Shown here: in pieces, positions 33,674 to 42,535 of the stretch
Layout: each line of letters starts with the position of its first letter
How positions within the stretch are numbered: the first letter of the stretch is position 1
Assembly (NCBI RefSeq): GCF_018780185.1
Contig: NZ_JADMJX010000023.1
Span: 1-43,469, forward strand
From: Rhizobacter sp.
Lineage (GTDB): Bacteria; Pseudomonadota; Gammaproteobacteria; Burkholderiales; Burkholderiaceae_C
DNA: 43,469 nucleotides
Direction of reading: 5' to 3'
Notes under the pieces: model-generated
Databases searched by the model: none
What the model saw: only the letters and a program-made list of their open reading frames with translations
Told to the model about the DNA's origin: nothing
Made by a program: the position numbers and the translations under genes

Positions 33674-34338
33674 CAGGTGAACAGCCGAAGAATGCGCCAG
33701 CCCCGCTCGCGAGCGATCGCTTCGAGCGGAGCAGAAGGGTTGGTTGCCACGGGGTCGCTTGCCAGTTCGAGCAGGGGCAGATCGTTTGCCGAATCGCTGT
33801 AGACGCTGATGCGCTCGAAGTCCTGCAGCCGGTGGCCCAGGCTTTCCAGCCACTGCTGGGTGCGCACCGTCTTGCCTTCTCGAAACGACGGGGTCCCATC
33901 AATTCGGCCCGTGATGTTACCTGCCGGGCCCTTCTCGAGCTGAACGGCCAGCAGATGGCGCACGCCGAAGGCCTGGGCGATGGGGGCGGTGACGAACTCA
34001 TTGGTGGCCGTCACGATGGCCACCAGATCGCCCTGGGCCTGGTGGTGGCGCACCAGGCTAACGGCTGCGGGGTGCAGCGGCCTGATCACTTCACCCATGA
34101 AGCGGGCGTGCGCCGCCTGCATCTCTCCCGCAGGTCGGTCGCGCCAGGGCCGGGTGGCGAACTCGATGTAGGCGTGGATGTCGAGCGTGCCCGCCTTGTA
34201 CTGCTCGTAGAACAGGTCGTTGTGGCGCGCGAACTCGGCCGCGTCGACCCACCCCTGGCGCACCACGAACTGGCCCCAGGCGTGGTCGGAGTCGAGCGGC
34301 AGCAGCGTGTCGTCGAGGTCAAACAAGCACAGGTTCAT
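33673..34338 (-). CDS. HAD-IB family phosphatase (SerB-like)
   Basis: This 221-residue HAD hydrolase has motif I FDLDDTLLPLDSD, motif II VAIVTATN, and motif IV VYSDSANDLPLLE. The cap region (HNDLFYEQYKAGTLDIHAYIEF) is typical of the IB subclass related to phosphoserine phosphatase. The substrate is not predictable. It sits between hda and pcnB with overlapping ends (4 nt and 1 nt), an arrangement repeated in Burkholderiales. Confidence 0.92.
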   Translation of the reverse strand: MNLCLFDLDDTLLPLDSDHAWGQFVVRQGWVDAAEFARHNDLFYEQYKAGTLDIHAYIEFATRPWRDRPAGEMQAAHARFMGEVIRPLHPAAVSLVRHHQAQGDLVAIVTATNEFVTAPIAQAFGVRHLLAVQLEKGPAGNITGRIDGTPSFREGKTVRTQQWLESLGHRLQDFERISVYSDSANDLPLLELASDPVATNPSAPLEAIARERGWRILRLFT

Positions 34339-35009
34339 GGCTTGGCCTGCTCCTCGGCCAGCATCTGCTTGAGCAGCGGCACCGTGATCGCGCGCTTGTG
34401 CACCAGGGCAAACTCGTCGAGCCGGTCGAGCACCGACATCAGGTGCTTCAGGTCACGCGCAAAACGCGTCAGCAGGTAGTCCATCACGTCGTCAGACAAA
34501 AACAGCCCGCGGCGGTCGGCCTCGCGGCGCAGTGCTGCGCGGGCTTCGGTTTCAGCCAGCGGCGACAGTGCAAACACATGGCCCCACCCGAGGCGGCTGC
34601 GCAGGTCGTCTCGCAGTGGCAAATCCACGGGGGGCACGTTACCGGCCGCCGCCACCGGAATGCCGTGGGTGGTGGCTTCGACAAACAGCGCAAACGCCGC
34701 CTGCTGCTGGGCCTCGCTGAAACGCTCGCAGTCGTCGAACACGATCAGCATGTCGCTCTCTTCAAACTGCCACGGTGCCGGCTCGGAAGCGCTGAACCAG
34801 CTGGCCCGCCCACCGAGCTGCTGCACGTGGCTCGCCAGGGCATGCAGCAGATGCGTCTTGCCGACACCCGACGGCCCCCACAGGTAGACCGGCGCGGCCT
34901 GTTGCGTCACGCCGCGCAAATGCGCGACCGCGGGTGCGTTGGGGCCGGCGACGAAGCTCTCGAACGAGCGCAGCGGCTCGCTGCCAATGGCCAAGGGAAT
35001 TTGTCTCAT
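34335..35009 (-). CDS. hda: DnaA regulatory inactivator Hda-like AAA+ protein
   Basis: This 224-residue protein has the clamp-binding-like N-terminus MRQIPLAIG, Walker A YLWGPSGVGKTHLLHAL, Walker B-like MLIVFDDCE, and RLGWGHVFALSPL with the sensor region. Hda binds the DNA-loaded sliding clamp and stimulates ATP hydrolysis by DnaA after initiation. Length and motifs fit Hda rather than DnaA (no DNA-binding domain). The start overlaps the AI-2E permease stop by 4 nt. Confidence 0.93.
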   Translation of the reverse strand: MRQIPLAIGSEPLRSFESFVAGPNAPAVAHLRGVTQQAAPVYLWGPSGVGKTHLLHALASHVQQLGGRASWFSASEPAPWQFEESDMLIVFDDCERFSEAQQQAAFALFVEATTHGIPVAAAGNVPPVDLPLRDDLRSRLGWGHVFALSPLAETEARAALRREADRRGLFLSDDVMDYLLTRFARDLKHLMSVLDRLDEFALVHKRAITVPLLKQMLAEEQAKP

Positions 35010-36067
35010 CCGCGGTACAGCTTGCTCTCGACATACAGCCTGTGCAGCCGGCCGGCGGCCACCACCAGCACGGCACACACCGGCAAGGCGATCAGCACGC
35101 CCACGAAGCCGGCCAGGTGGCCAAAGGCCAGAAGCGCAAAGATCACCGTCAGCGGGTTGATGCCGATGCGCTCGCCCACCAGGCGAGGCGTGAGGAAAAA
35201 GCTCTCAAGCACCTGCCCGATGCCATACACCACCGCCACCGCCACCAGCCCGTACCAGCTCGCAAACTGCAGCACACCGGCCAGCAGCGCCAGCACCATG
35301 CCCAGGCCAAACCCGAGGTACGGAATGAAGACCGCCAAGCCGGTGAACACCCCCACCGGCACCGCCAGGTCGAACCCGAACAAGGCCAGGCCCACGCTGT
35401 AATACACCGCCAGGATCACCATCACCAGCAGCTGGCCGCGCAGGTACTGGCCGAGCATGGTGTCGCTCTCGTCGAGAAAGCTGTTGACTCGGTCACGCAG
35501 ACGTGGCGGGATCAGGTTGTGCGCCCGCTTCGAGAGCTGCGGCCAGTCCATCAGCAGGTAGAACAACACCGCCGGGATCAGCACCGCGTTGCCGATCAGC
35601 GCCAGCACGAAGCTGCCACCGATGCGTGCCGAGCTGAGGGCGGCGGCCAGGCCGTCTTCGACATTGGCGCCGAGGTACTTGACCACAAAGGCCTTGATGC
35701 TGGCGCCATCAAGCGCGACCTGGATGCCGAACTGCGCCAGCCACGGCGACACATTGGTGTTGAGCTTTTCGGCCAGCAGCGGCAGCTGCTCGCGCAGCAG
35801 TGGCAGCTCTTTCGAGATGATGGGCACGATCAGCAACAGCACCGCCAACATGATCACGAAGGCCAGCACCTCGACCACGGTGACGGCCAGCACGCGCGGC
35901 ACCCGCCGCCTGACCAGCCGCTCGACCGGGGGCAGCAGCATGTAGGCCAGCACACCGGCAATCAGGAATGGCGTCAGCACCGGCGACAGCAGCCACACCA
36001 GCAGCACGCCTGCGAGGGCGATCAGAAGCCAGGAGAGGGTTTGCCGTTGGGCGGGTGTGAGTTGCAT
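35006..36067 (-). CDS. AI-2E family transporter / PerM-type permease
   Basis: This 353-residue protein has about eight membrane segments. They include a pair near the N-terminus (TLSWLLIALAGVLLVWLLSP), FVIMLAVLLLIVPII, and the C-terminal block VLESFFLTPRLVGERIGINPL with VFALLAFGHLAGFVGVLIALP character, diagnostic of the UPF0118/AI-2E exporter family. The substrate is unproven here. I use the ATG at 36067; a TTG 12 nt upstream is in frame. A -10-like TAGAAT (36121-36126, minus) could start transcription of the permease-hda-HAD-pcnB-folK cluster. Confidence 0.9.
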   Translation of the reverse strand: MQLTPAQRQTLSWLLIALAGVLLVWLLSPVLTPFLIAGVLAYMLLPPVERLVRRRVPRVLAVTVVEVLAFVIMLAVLLLIVPIISKELPLLREQLPLLAEKLNTNVSPWLAQFGIQVALDGASIKAFVVKYLGANVEDGLAAALSSARIGGSFVLALIGNAVLIPAVLFYLLMDWPQLSKRAHNLIPPRLRDRVNSFLDESDTMLGQYLRGQLLVMVILAVYYSVGLALFGFDLAVPVGVFTGLAVFIPYLGFGLGMVLALLAGVLQFASWYGLVAVAVVYGIGQVLESFFLTPRLVGERIGINPLTVIFALLAFGHLAGFVGVLIALPVCAVLVVAAGRLHRLYVESKLYRG

Positions 36068-36120
36068 CAAAGCTCGCAAGGGTGGCGCTGGCCGCGAGGG
36101 CGGCTCTCACGAAGGGGCAA

Positions 36121-36126
36121 ATTCTA
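36121..36126 (-). promoter_or_regulatory. -10-like element ahead of the permease-hda-pcnB-folK cluster
   Basis: TAGAAT on the minus strand lies about 54 nt before the permease ATG, in the gap that separates it from the SirB1-family gene. It is the best promoter candidate for the overlapping gene chain that follows. No good -35 is seen. Confidence 0.35.
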
Positions 36127-36161
36127 AGGGCAGCCGATGGGGTGCTGGCCGGACATACAGC

Positions 36162-37031
36162 TCAATGAAAGTGCCCCGAACCAGGGTCGCGCAACGCCAG
36201 CAACCGCTCGCCGATGGCCACCCGGTCGATGGCCTGCGGCGAGTGCGACAGGTACTCGGCGAGGTCGAGCGCCGCTGCGTCCAGCGCCCCCAGCTCGGCC
36301 TGCACCAGGCCGCGGTCGCGCCGCTCTTCCCAGGCCTGAGGCAGCAGGATCACCAGCCGGTTCAGCACCGCCAGCTGGCGTGGCCAGTCGGCGGCTGCAC
36401 GGTGAATCTCTTTCAGATTGCGCAGCATGCGCGCCAGCACGTCGCGCGCCGGCGCGGCCTGCAAGAAGAGCCCGAGCGGCACTTCGAAGTCGCCCGTCAG
36501 ACCCTGGCTGCGTCGGTAAGGGGTCAGCAATTCATCGAGCTGCTCGCGCGACAGCGAGTGGCCGCTGAAGGGGTCGATCACCAGCTCGCCTTCGGACAGT
36601 TTCAGCTTGACCAGAAAGTGCCCCGGGAACGACACCCCTCGCGCCGTCAACCCGATCTGCGTGGCGAGCTCGATGTAGAGCACGGCCAGCGTGATGGGAA
36701 TGCCGCGCCGGGTTTCGAGCACGGTACTCAACAGGCTGTTGCCGGGGTCGTAGTAGTTGTTGACGTTGCCCGCAAACCCCAGCTCCTGGAAGAAGAAGTG
36801 GTTCAGCGAGCGCAGGCGCTGGCGCGGCCCGGCGTCGGCGGGCACACGCCGCCTCAGCCGCTCGCCCAGGCTGTCGATCTTGGACAGCACGGCCTGGGTG
36901 TCGAGCTGCGGATCGTCGTCTTGTGCAATCGCCACCGCCGCCTCGACCAGCGACAGGCTCTCGTCTTCGGCGACCAGGGTGGCGAAATATTCAAGCGGCG
37001 TGGGGGCAGAAAACTGCATGCGGCTGGGCAT
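36162..37031 (-). CDS. SirB1 family protein (transglutaminase-like plus TPR)
   Basis: This 289-residue protein has the SirB1 transglutaminase-like core: LNHFFFQELGFAGNVNNYYD, RRGIPITLAVLYIELATQIG, GVSFPGHFLVKL and VIDPFSG. A C-terminal helical, TPR-like region follows. The equivalent of the catalytic Cys is not evident, so it may not be an enzyme. I use the ATG at 37031. GATAAT (37040-37045, minus) lies 8 nt upstream, overlapping the murJ stop, so this gene may have its own leaderless promoter. Confidence 0.88.
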   Translation of the reverse strand: MPSRMQFSAPTPLEYFATLVAEDESLSLVEAAVAIAQDDDPQLDTQAVLSKIDSLGERLRRRVPADAGPRQRLRSLNHFFFQELGFAGNVNNYYDPGNSLLSTVLETRRGIPITLAVLYIELATQIGLTARGVSFPGHFLVKLKLSEGELVIDPFSGHSLSREQLDELLTPYRRSQGLTGDFEVPLGLFLQAAPARDVLARMLRNLKEIHRAAADWPRQLAVLNRLVILLPQAWEERRDRGLVQAELGALDAAALDLAEYLSHSPQAIDRVAIGERLLALRDPGSGHFH

Positions 37032-37040
37032 GGCCAAAGA

Positions 37041-38597
37041 TTATCCGCGTCGCAGAAACTGGCGGAAGTTCAGCCCCGAAATCAACAAGGTGGCGAAGTA
37101 CAGCACCAGGGCCACGGTGATGCACCCGGCCATCAGCCCGATGCGCTGCAGGTCGCGTGACTGCATGGCGATCCAGGGCACGGCCTGGGCCGCCCACACC
37201 AGAAAGCCACCCATCAGGCTGCTGGCCAGCAGCACGCGCAGCGTGAACGCGCCCCACCCCGGCGCTGGCTGATAAGCCTTGCGGCGGCGCAACCCGATGA
37301 ACAGCAAGGCCGAGTTGATCAAGGCCCCCAGGCTGATCGACAGCGCCAGGCCCGCGTGGCCGAGCCAGGGCACGAACACCAGGTTCAGCAGCTGCGTGGC
37401 GATGAGCACGCCCACGGCAATCTTCACCGGGGTGCGCAGCTCCTGCCGTGCATAGAAGCCCGGCGCGAGGACCTTCACGGCGATCAGCCCCAGCAGCCCC
37501 ACGCCATAGGCCATCAGGGCGCGTTCGGTTTGCAGCACATCCATCGCGGTGAAAGCGCCGCGCTGATACAGCAACGCCACCAGCGGCTGGGCAAACACCA
37601 GCAGCGCCACCGCGCAGGGCAAGGCCAGCAGCAAAGTCAGGCGCAGCCCCCAGTCGAGCATGGCCGAGTACTCGGCACTGTCACCCTTGCCTTGCGCGGC
37701 AGACAGCTGGGGAATCAGCACCACGCCCAAGGCCACGCCGAGCAGGCCGGTGGGGAATTCCATCAAGCGGTCGGCATACGTCAGCCACGACACCGCACCT
37801 ACCCCGATGTGCGAAGCAATCTGGGTGTTGATCATCAGCGAGAGCTGGGCCACCGACACGCCCAGCAACGCCGGCGCCATCTTCTTCATCACGACGTGCA
37901 CACCGGGGTGGTGCCAGGCGTCACGCAGCTTCCCCCAGGTGAGGCCGATGCGCGGCACCACACCGACACGGCGCAGCGCCGGCAACTGCACGGCCAGCTG
38001 CAACACGCCGCCCAGCATCACGCCGGCGGCCATGGCGTAGATCGGCTCGATGCCCCAGCGTTTGAACCACGGCGAGAGCCACCAGCCGGCACCGATCATC
38101 GACAGGTTCAGCAGCACCGGCGACGCCGCCGGCACCGCAAAGTGCTTCCAGGTGTTGAGCACGCCGGCGGACAGCGCCACCAAGGACACGAAGCCGATGT
38201 AGGGGAACATCCAGCGCGTCATCAGCACCGCCGCGTCGAACTGCTGCAGGCCCGACGCCATCAACCAGACGATGACCGGCGAAACGACGATGCCCACCAG
38301 GCAGGTCACGAGCAGGGCCCAGAACAGCACCGTCGCGACAGCGCTCACGAGCGCCTTGGTGGATTCATCGCCATCGCGGGCCCGGGTGTTGCCCAGCAGT
38401 GGCACGAAGGCCTGCGAAAACGCCCCTTCGGCGAACAGCCGGCGCAGCATGTTGGGGATGCGAAAGGCCGCCTGGAACGCATCGGTCCAGGCGCCGGCGC
38501 CGAACATCGCGGCCATCACGAGTTCTCGCCCCAGGCCGGTGATGCGCGATGCCAGTGTCAGCAGGGATACGGTCGACGCGGCGCGCAGCAGGTTCAT
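37041..38597 (-). CDS. murJ: Lipid II flippase MurJ
   Basis: This 518-residue MOP-superfamily protein has about fourteen membrane segments. It opens with MNLLRAASTVSLLTLASRIT and GLGRELVMAAMFGAG. It contains RIPNMLRRLFAEGAFSQAFV, the conserved Arg/Glu-rich loop of MurJ, and LMEFPTGLLGVALGVVLIPQLS. MurJ flips lipid II to the periplasm for peptidoglycan synthesis. It is divergent from rpsT; TATAAT (38627-38632, minus) is its probable -10. Confidence 0.97.
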   Translation of the reverse strand: MNLLRAASTVSLLTLASRITGLGRELVMAAMFGAGAWTDAFQAAFRIPNMLRRLFAEGAFSQAFVPLLGNTRARDGDESTKALVSAVATVLFWALLVTCLVGIVVSPVIVWLMASGLQQFDAAVLMTRWMFPYIGFVSLVALSAGVLNTWKHFAVPAASPVLLNLSMIGAGWWLSPWFKRWGIEPIYAMAAGVMLGGVLQLAVQLPALRRVGVVPRIGLTWGKLRDAWHHPGVHVVMKKMAPALLGVSVAQLSLMINTQIASHIGVGAVSWLTYADRLMEFPTGLLGVALGVVLIPQLSAAQGKGDSAEYSAMLDWGLRLTLLLALPCAVALLVFAQPLVALLYQRGAFTAMDVLQTERALMAYGVGLLGLIAVKVLAPGFYARQELRTPVKIAVGVLIATQLLNLVFVPWLGHAGLALSISLGALINSALLFIGLRRRKAYQPAPGWGAFTLRVLLASSLMGGFLVWAAQAVPWIAMQSRDLQRIGLMAGCITVALVLYFATLLISGLNFRQFLRRG

Positions 38598-38626
38598 AGG
38601 GGGAAAAGGGGGCGGGAAGCCGGCGG

Positions 38627-38632
38627 ATTATA
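38627..38632 (-). promoter_or_regulatory. -10 element of murJ
   Basis: TATAAT on the minus strand is followed by the GC-rich stretch CCGCCGGC. The murJ ATG is 29 nt downstream, with no clear Shine-Dalgarno sequence. The -35 is weak. Confidence 0.5.
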
Positions 38633-38663
38633 GGTAGCGCCTGCTCACCTCTTGCCCGGCGAT

Positions 38664-38693
38664 TTGCGGCCCCGCCGTCTGCACTGCTATACT
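38664..38693 (+). promoter_or_regulatory. rpsT promoter
   Basis: TTGCGG (38664-38669), an 18-nt spacer and TATACT (38688-38693), followed by CGCGG. This would give an rpsT leader of about 40 nt. A GC-rich discriminator suits growth-rate control of a ribosomal protein gene. Confidence 0.6.
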
Positions 38694-38739
38694 CGCGGAC
38701 TTCGCTTAATCTGGCGCCCCACATAAAGGCAGCTCAAAC

Positions 38740-39033
38740 ATGGCCACTTCTTCCAAAGTCAAAAAGACGGTCCGCATTGCCTCCGGTCGCAAGCGCGTTC
38801 GTCAAGACGTCAAACTCAACGCTGCCAACACCGCGCTGCGTTCGAAGTTCCGCACCGTCATCAAGAATGTTCAGAAAGCCGTTGTCGCTGGCGACAAGGC
38901 CAAAGCCACCGAGCTGTTCCAGTCTGCCCAGAGCGTGATCGATTCCGTGGCCGACAAGGGCTTGTTCCACAAGAACAAGGCCGCCCGCCACAAGAGCCGC
39001 CTGTCGGCCAAGGTCAAGGCGCTCGCCGCCTGA
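38740..39033 (+). CDS. rpsT: 30S ribosomal protein S20
   Basis: This 97-residue basic helical protein has [31 protein letters not shown]-type blocks, and the C-terminal [29 protein letters not shown] in two pieces, the S20 signature. S20 binds 16S rRNA early in assembly. Its own promoter and terminator flank it, and it is divergent from murJ. Confidence 0.97.
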   Translation: MATSSKVKKTVRIASGRKRVRQDVKLNAANTALRSKFRTVIKNVQKAVVAGDKAKATELFQSAQSVIDSVADKGLFHKNKAARHKSRLSAKVKALAA

Positions 39034-39055
39034 TTCGGTTTCCGGATAGCGAAGC

Positions 39056-39082
39056 AAAAGCCCGCTCGACGCGGGCTTTTTT
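39056..39082. terminator. rpsT terminator (also usable by the convergent DUF3579 gene)
   Basis: AAAAGCCCGC (39056-39065) pairs perfectly with GCGGGCTTTT (39071-39080) around a 5-nt loop, followed by TT. T-runs are present on both strands. Confidence 0.9.
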
Positions 39083-39411
39083 CATGGCGCCTTCTTGGGC
39101 ACTTCGGGCAGCAGGCAGGCGTCGGCCACCTGCAGGTTGTTGTCGCGGGCGAAGTTCATCACGAAGTCCCAGGCCATGAGCTCGACGTCGCGCAACGCCT
39201 CGTTGACGATCACGCACTTCACGCCATTGATCACCCGCGGCACGCAATACGGCGAGTAGCCAATGAAAGCCCCTGGGCCACCCACCGAACCACCAGGTCG
39301 AAAGCACGACATGGCGCCCGCCAGGCGCTCGGCCCAGTCGCTGGGGCGAAAGGTCTTGCCGTCCTTGGTGATGCCTTGGATGAAGACTTCGCGGGGGGCT
39401 GGTTTGCTCAT
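39082..39411 (-). CDS. DUF3579 domain-containing protein
   Basis: This 109-residue protein has the DUF3579 pattern: REVFIQGITKDGKTFRPSDW, AERLAGAMSCF, GYSPYCVPRVINGVKCVIV, VELMAWDFVMNFARDNNLQV. The function is unknown; the family is largely restricted to betaproteobacteria and usually lies near rpsT/argD/argF. I choose the ATG at 39411 (MSKPAPREV). An ATG at 39438 would add nine residues. Neither has a good Shine-Dalgarno sequence. Confidence 0.88.
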   Translation of the reverse strand: MSKPAPREVFIQGITKDGKTFRPSDWAERLAGAMSCFRPGGSVGGPGAFIGYSPYCVPRVINGVKCVIVNEALRDVELMAWDFVMNFARDNNLQVADACLLPEVPKKAP

Positions 39412-39569
39412 GCGGAGGCGCGGTGCTGAGACCGCCATTGTGCCGCGTTTGTGCTGCAGCGCAGCACGGTCTGGGGATTCGAGAACGTGATCCATCCCCG
39501 CATATCGGCCGCACGAGGGCCGACCCTTAGAATCAAACGCCCACTTTTCCTCACTCAGGAAGCCCTGCC

Positions 39570-40781
39570 ATGAATGCGCCCGACAAACTGCCTGCCAGCC
39601 CCGAACCGCATGTGATGCCCACCTACGGCCGCTTGCCGATGGCGCTCGCATACGGCCGAGGCTGCTGGCTGTGGGACACCGATGGCAAGAAGTACCTCGA
39701 CGGGCTGGGCGGCATCGCCGTCAACACACTGGGCCACGCCCACCCGCAGCTCGTGCCGGCGCTGCAAGACCAGGTGAGCAAGCTGATCCACAGCAGCAAC
39801 TACTACCAGGTGCCGTTGCAAGAAAAACTCGCCGCCAAACTCACCGAACTCTCGGGCCTGACGAACGTGTTCTTCTGCAGCACCGGCCTCGAAGCCAACG
39901 AAGGTGCCTTGAAGATCGCGCGCAAGTATGGGCACGACAAGGGCATCGACCGCCCCGAAATCATCGTCTACGAGAAGGCCTTCCACGGCCGCTCGATCGC
40001 CACGCTGTCGGCCACCGGCAACCCCAAGGTGCAGGCCGGTTTCGGCCCGCTGGTCGAAGGCTTTGTGCGCGTGCCGCTCAACGACGTGGCGGCGATCGAG
40101 GCGGTTGCCAAAACCAACAAGAACGTCGTTGCCGTGTTCCTCGAGGTCATCCAGGGCGAAGGCGGCATCAACCCCAGCAAGGTCGAGTACCTGCAGGCCG
40201 TGCGCCGCATCTGTGACGAGAACGGCTGGCTCCTGATGCTCGACGAAGTGCAATGCGGCATGGGCCGCACCGGCAAGTGGTTTGCCCACCAGTGGGCCGG
40301 CATCAAGCCCGACGTGATGCCACTCGCCAAGGGCCTGGGTTCGGGTGTGCCGGTGGGCGCCATCGTCTGCGGCCCCAAAGCGGCCAAGGTGCTGGGCCCG
40401 GGCAACCACGGCAGCACCTTCGGCGGCAACCCGCTCGCCATGCGTGCGGGGGTCGAGACCATCCGCATCATGGAAGAAGACCATCTGCTCGAGAACGCCG
40501 CCACCGTGGGCGCCGCGCTCAAGGCCGGGCTGGAGCGCGAGCTTGCTGGTGTGACAGGGGTGGTCGAGGTGCGTGGACAGGGCCTGATGCTGGGCATCGA
40601 GCTCGACCGTCCGTGTGGCGAGTTGCTGGGTCAGGCGGCTGAGGCGGGTCTGATGTTGAGCGTGACGGCCGAGCGCGTGATCCGCCTGGTGCCCCCGCTC
40701 ATCCTCACCGCAGACGAAGCGGCGCAGATCGTTGCCATCCTGTGCCCGCTGATCAAGAAGTTCCTCGCGGCCAAACCATGA
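39570..40781 (+). CDS. argD: Acetylornithine aminotransferase (class III)
   Basis: This 403-residue PLP enzyme has GCWLWDTDGKKYLDGLGGIA, STGLEANEGALKIAR, AFHGRS, LLMLDEVQCGMGRTG, the PLP lysine in PLAKGLGSGVPVGA, and HGSTFGGNPLA. It acts in arginine synthesis (N-acetylornithine/2-oxoglutarate) and may also serve lysine synthesis. A TAGAAT at 39528-39533 is a possible -10. The Shine-Dalgarno sequence AGGAAG precedes the ATG. The stop overlaps the argF ATG, so the two are coupled. Confidence 0.95.
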   Translation: MNAPDKLPASPEPHVMPTYGRLPMALAYGRGCWLWDTDGKKYLDGLGGIAVNTLGHAHPQLVPALQDQVSKLIHSSNYYQVPLQEKLAAKLTELSGLTNVFFCSTGLEANEGALKIARKYGHDKGIDRPEIIVYEKAFHGRSIATLSATGNPKVQAGFGPLVEGFVRVPLNDVAAIEAVAKTNKNVVAVFLEVIQGEGGINPSKVEYLQAVRRICDENGWLLMLDEVQCGMGRTGKWFAHQWAGIKPDVMPLAKGLGSGVPVGAIVCGPKAAKVLGPGNHGSTFGGNPLAMRAGVETIRIMEEDHLLENAATVGAALKAGLERELAGVTGVVEVRGQGLMLGIELDRPCGELLGQAAEAGLMLSVTAERVIRLVPPLILTADEAAQIVAILCPLIKKFLAAKP

Positions 40782-41710
40782 CGCCCGGCATGAGCCTCAT
40801 CAAGCACTACCTGCAGTTCAAGGATCTTCGCGCCGAGGAGTACGCCTACCTGTTCGACCGCACGCGCATCATCAAGACGCGCTTCAAGAACTACGAGAAG
40901 TACACGCCCCTGGTTGACCGCACGCTGGCGATGATCTTCGAGAAGGCCAGCACGCGCACCCGCGTGAGCTTCGAGGCCGGGATGTATCAGATGGGTGGCT
41001 CGGTGGTGCACCTCACCACGGGTGACAGCCACCTCGGCCGCGCGGAGCCGATCGAAGACAGCGCGCGCGTGATCAGCCGCATGGTCGACCTGGTGATGAT
41101 CCGCACCTACGAGCAGACCAAGATCGAGGCCTTTGCCGCCAACTCGCGCGTGCCGGTGATCAACGGCCTCACCAACGAGTACCACCCCTGCCAGATCCTG
41201 GCTGACATCTTCACCTACATCGAGCACCGCGGCAGCATCGCCGGCAAGGTGGTGGCCTGGGTCGGCGACGGCAACAACATGGCCAACACCTGGCTGCAGG
41301 CGGCCGACATCCTCGGCTTCACGCTGCACGTCAGCACGCCCACGGGCTATGAGATCGACGCTCGCGTCGCAGGGGTCACCAACACCTCCTGCGTGAAGGT
41401 GTTCAAGAACCCGCTCGACGCCTGCCGCGGCGCCCACCTCGTGACCACCGACGTCTGGACAAGCATGGGTTTCGAGGCTGAAAACGCCGAGCGTCTGAAA
41501 GCCTTTGCCGACTGGTGTGTGGACCGCGAGATGATGTCTGTCGCCCAGACCGATGCGCTGTTCATGCACTGCCTGCCAGCCCACCGGGGTGAAGAGGTCG
41601 AGGCCGAGGTGATTGACGGGCCTCAATCGGTGGTCTGGGACGAGGCCGAGAATCGGATGCATGCCCAGAAAGCGCTCATGGAGTTTCTGCTGCTTGGCCG
41701 AATCGGCTGA
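40778..41710 (+). CDS. argF: Ornithine carbamoyltransferase
   Basis: This 310-residue protein has the carbamoyl-phosphate motif EKASTRTRVSFE, NEYHPCQILAD (HPCQ), and the ornithine-site FMHCLPAHRGEEV (HCLP). It makes citrulline from ornithine and carbamoyl phosphate in arginine synthesis. ATG at 40778 overlaps the argD stop by 4 nt. A second ATG at 40790 (MSLIKHY) is possible. A GC-rich hairpin element follows the stop. Confidence 0.96.
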   Translation: MTPGMSLIKHYLQFKDLRAEEYAYLFDRTRIIKTRFKNYEKYTPLVDRTLAMIFEKASTRTRVSFEAGMYQMGGSVVHLTTGDSHLGRAEPIEDSARVISRMVDLVMIRTYEQTKIEAFAANSRVPVINGLTNEYHPCQILADIFTYIEHRGSIAGKVVAWVGDGNNMANTWLQAADILGFTLHVSTPTGYEIDARVAGVTNTSCVKVFKNPLDACRGAHLVTTDVWTSMGFEAENAERLKAFADWCVDREMMSVAQTDALFMHCLPAHRGEEVEAEVIDGPQSVVWDEAENRMHAQKALMEFLLLGRIG

Positions 41711-41721
41711 AGCTATGACTA

Positions 41722-41756
41722 CCCCCACGTCGCTGCGCTCCTGCCCCCCGTGGGGG
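41722..41756. repeat. C/G-block intergenic hairpin element (copy 1)
   Basis: CCCCCACG (41722-41729) pairs perfectly with CGTGGGGG (41749-41756) around a 19-nt loop containing GTCGCTGCGCTCCTGCC-like sequence. A degenerate version lies at 22505-22528. Such elements recur between genes in Burkholderiales genomes. It lies between argF and the phosphoesterase gene. Confidence 0.55.
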
Positions 41757-41791
41757 CGCGGCTCGGCGCTCGGGCGGACGGCTGCGATCTG

Positions 41792-42535
41792 ATGAAACTC
41801 GCCCTCGTCACCGACTTGCACGCCAACCGCGAAGCGGTCGAAGCCGTGCTGGCGCACGCGCAGACGCAGGGGGCCGAGCGACACGCCTTTCTCGGCGACT
41901 TCGTCGGCTACGGTGCCGACCCCGGCTGGGTGGTCGACTGTGTGCGCGAGCATGTGTCGCGTGGCGCCGTGGCCATCAAGGGCAACCACGACGCCGCCGC
42001 CGTCATGGGCCCGCAGCCCAGCATGGTGGAAGACGCCCGCGCGGTGGTCGCCTGGACGCACGAGCAGCTGGACGCCGAGCAACTCGACTTCCTGGCCACG
42101 CTGCCGCTCACCGTGATCGACGACACGCGGCTCTTCGTTCACGCCAACGCCTTCGCACCGCCCGAATGGGCCTACATCCACGCGCGGGCCGACGCGGTGC
42201 GCAGCATGCACGCCACCGCCTGCCGCATCACCTTTTGTGGCCACGTGCACGAGCCCCGGCTTTACCACCTGGCCCACACCGGCAAGGTGGGTGAATTTGC
42301 GCCCGTTCCCGATGTGCCGATTCCGCTGTCACCGCAGCGCCAGTGGCTGGTGATCCCCGGCTCCACCGGCCAACCGCGCGACCACAACCCGGCCGCCTGC
42401 TACGCGATGTTTGAAACCGACAGTGCCGAGCTGACGTTCCACCGCGTGCCCTACGACCACGACACCGCCGCCGCCAAGGTGCGCGCGGCCGGTTTGCCAC
42501 CGCGCCTGGCGCAGCGCCTGCAAGATGGCGGCTGA
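41792..42535 (+). CDS. Calcineurin-like metallophosphoesterase
   Basis: This 247-residue protein has the full two-metal site: VTDLHANREA (D8, H10), LGDFVGYGADP, IKGNHDAA, a His in VHANAF, and FCGHVHEP. The layout resembles YfcE/MJ0936- and PrpE-type phosphoesterases and could be a protein phosphatase or a nucleotide hydrolase. The ATG at 41792 follows the GC-rich element; an upstream GTG at 41750 lies inside that element. Its 3' end overlaps the Ser/Thr kinase gene by 11 nt, suggesting a functional pair. Confidence 0.9.
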   Translation: MKLALVTDLHANREAVEAVLAHAQTQGAERHAFLGDFVGYGADPGWVVDCVREHVSRGAVAIKGNHDAAAVMGPQPSMVEDARAVVAWTHEQLDAEQLDFLATLPLTVIDDTRLFVHANAFAPPEWAYIHARADAVRSMHATACRITFCGHVHEPRLYHLAHTGKVGEFAPVPDVPIPLSPQRQWLVIPGSTGQPRDHNPAACYAMFETDSAELTFHRVPYDHDTAAAKVRAAGLPPRLAQRLQDGG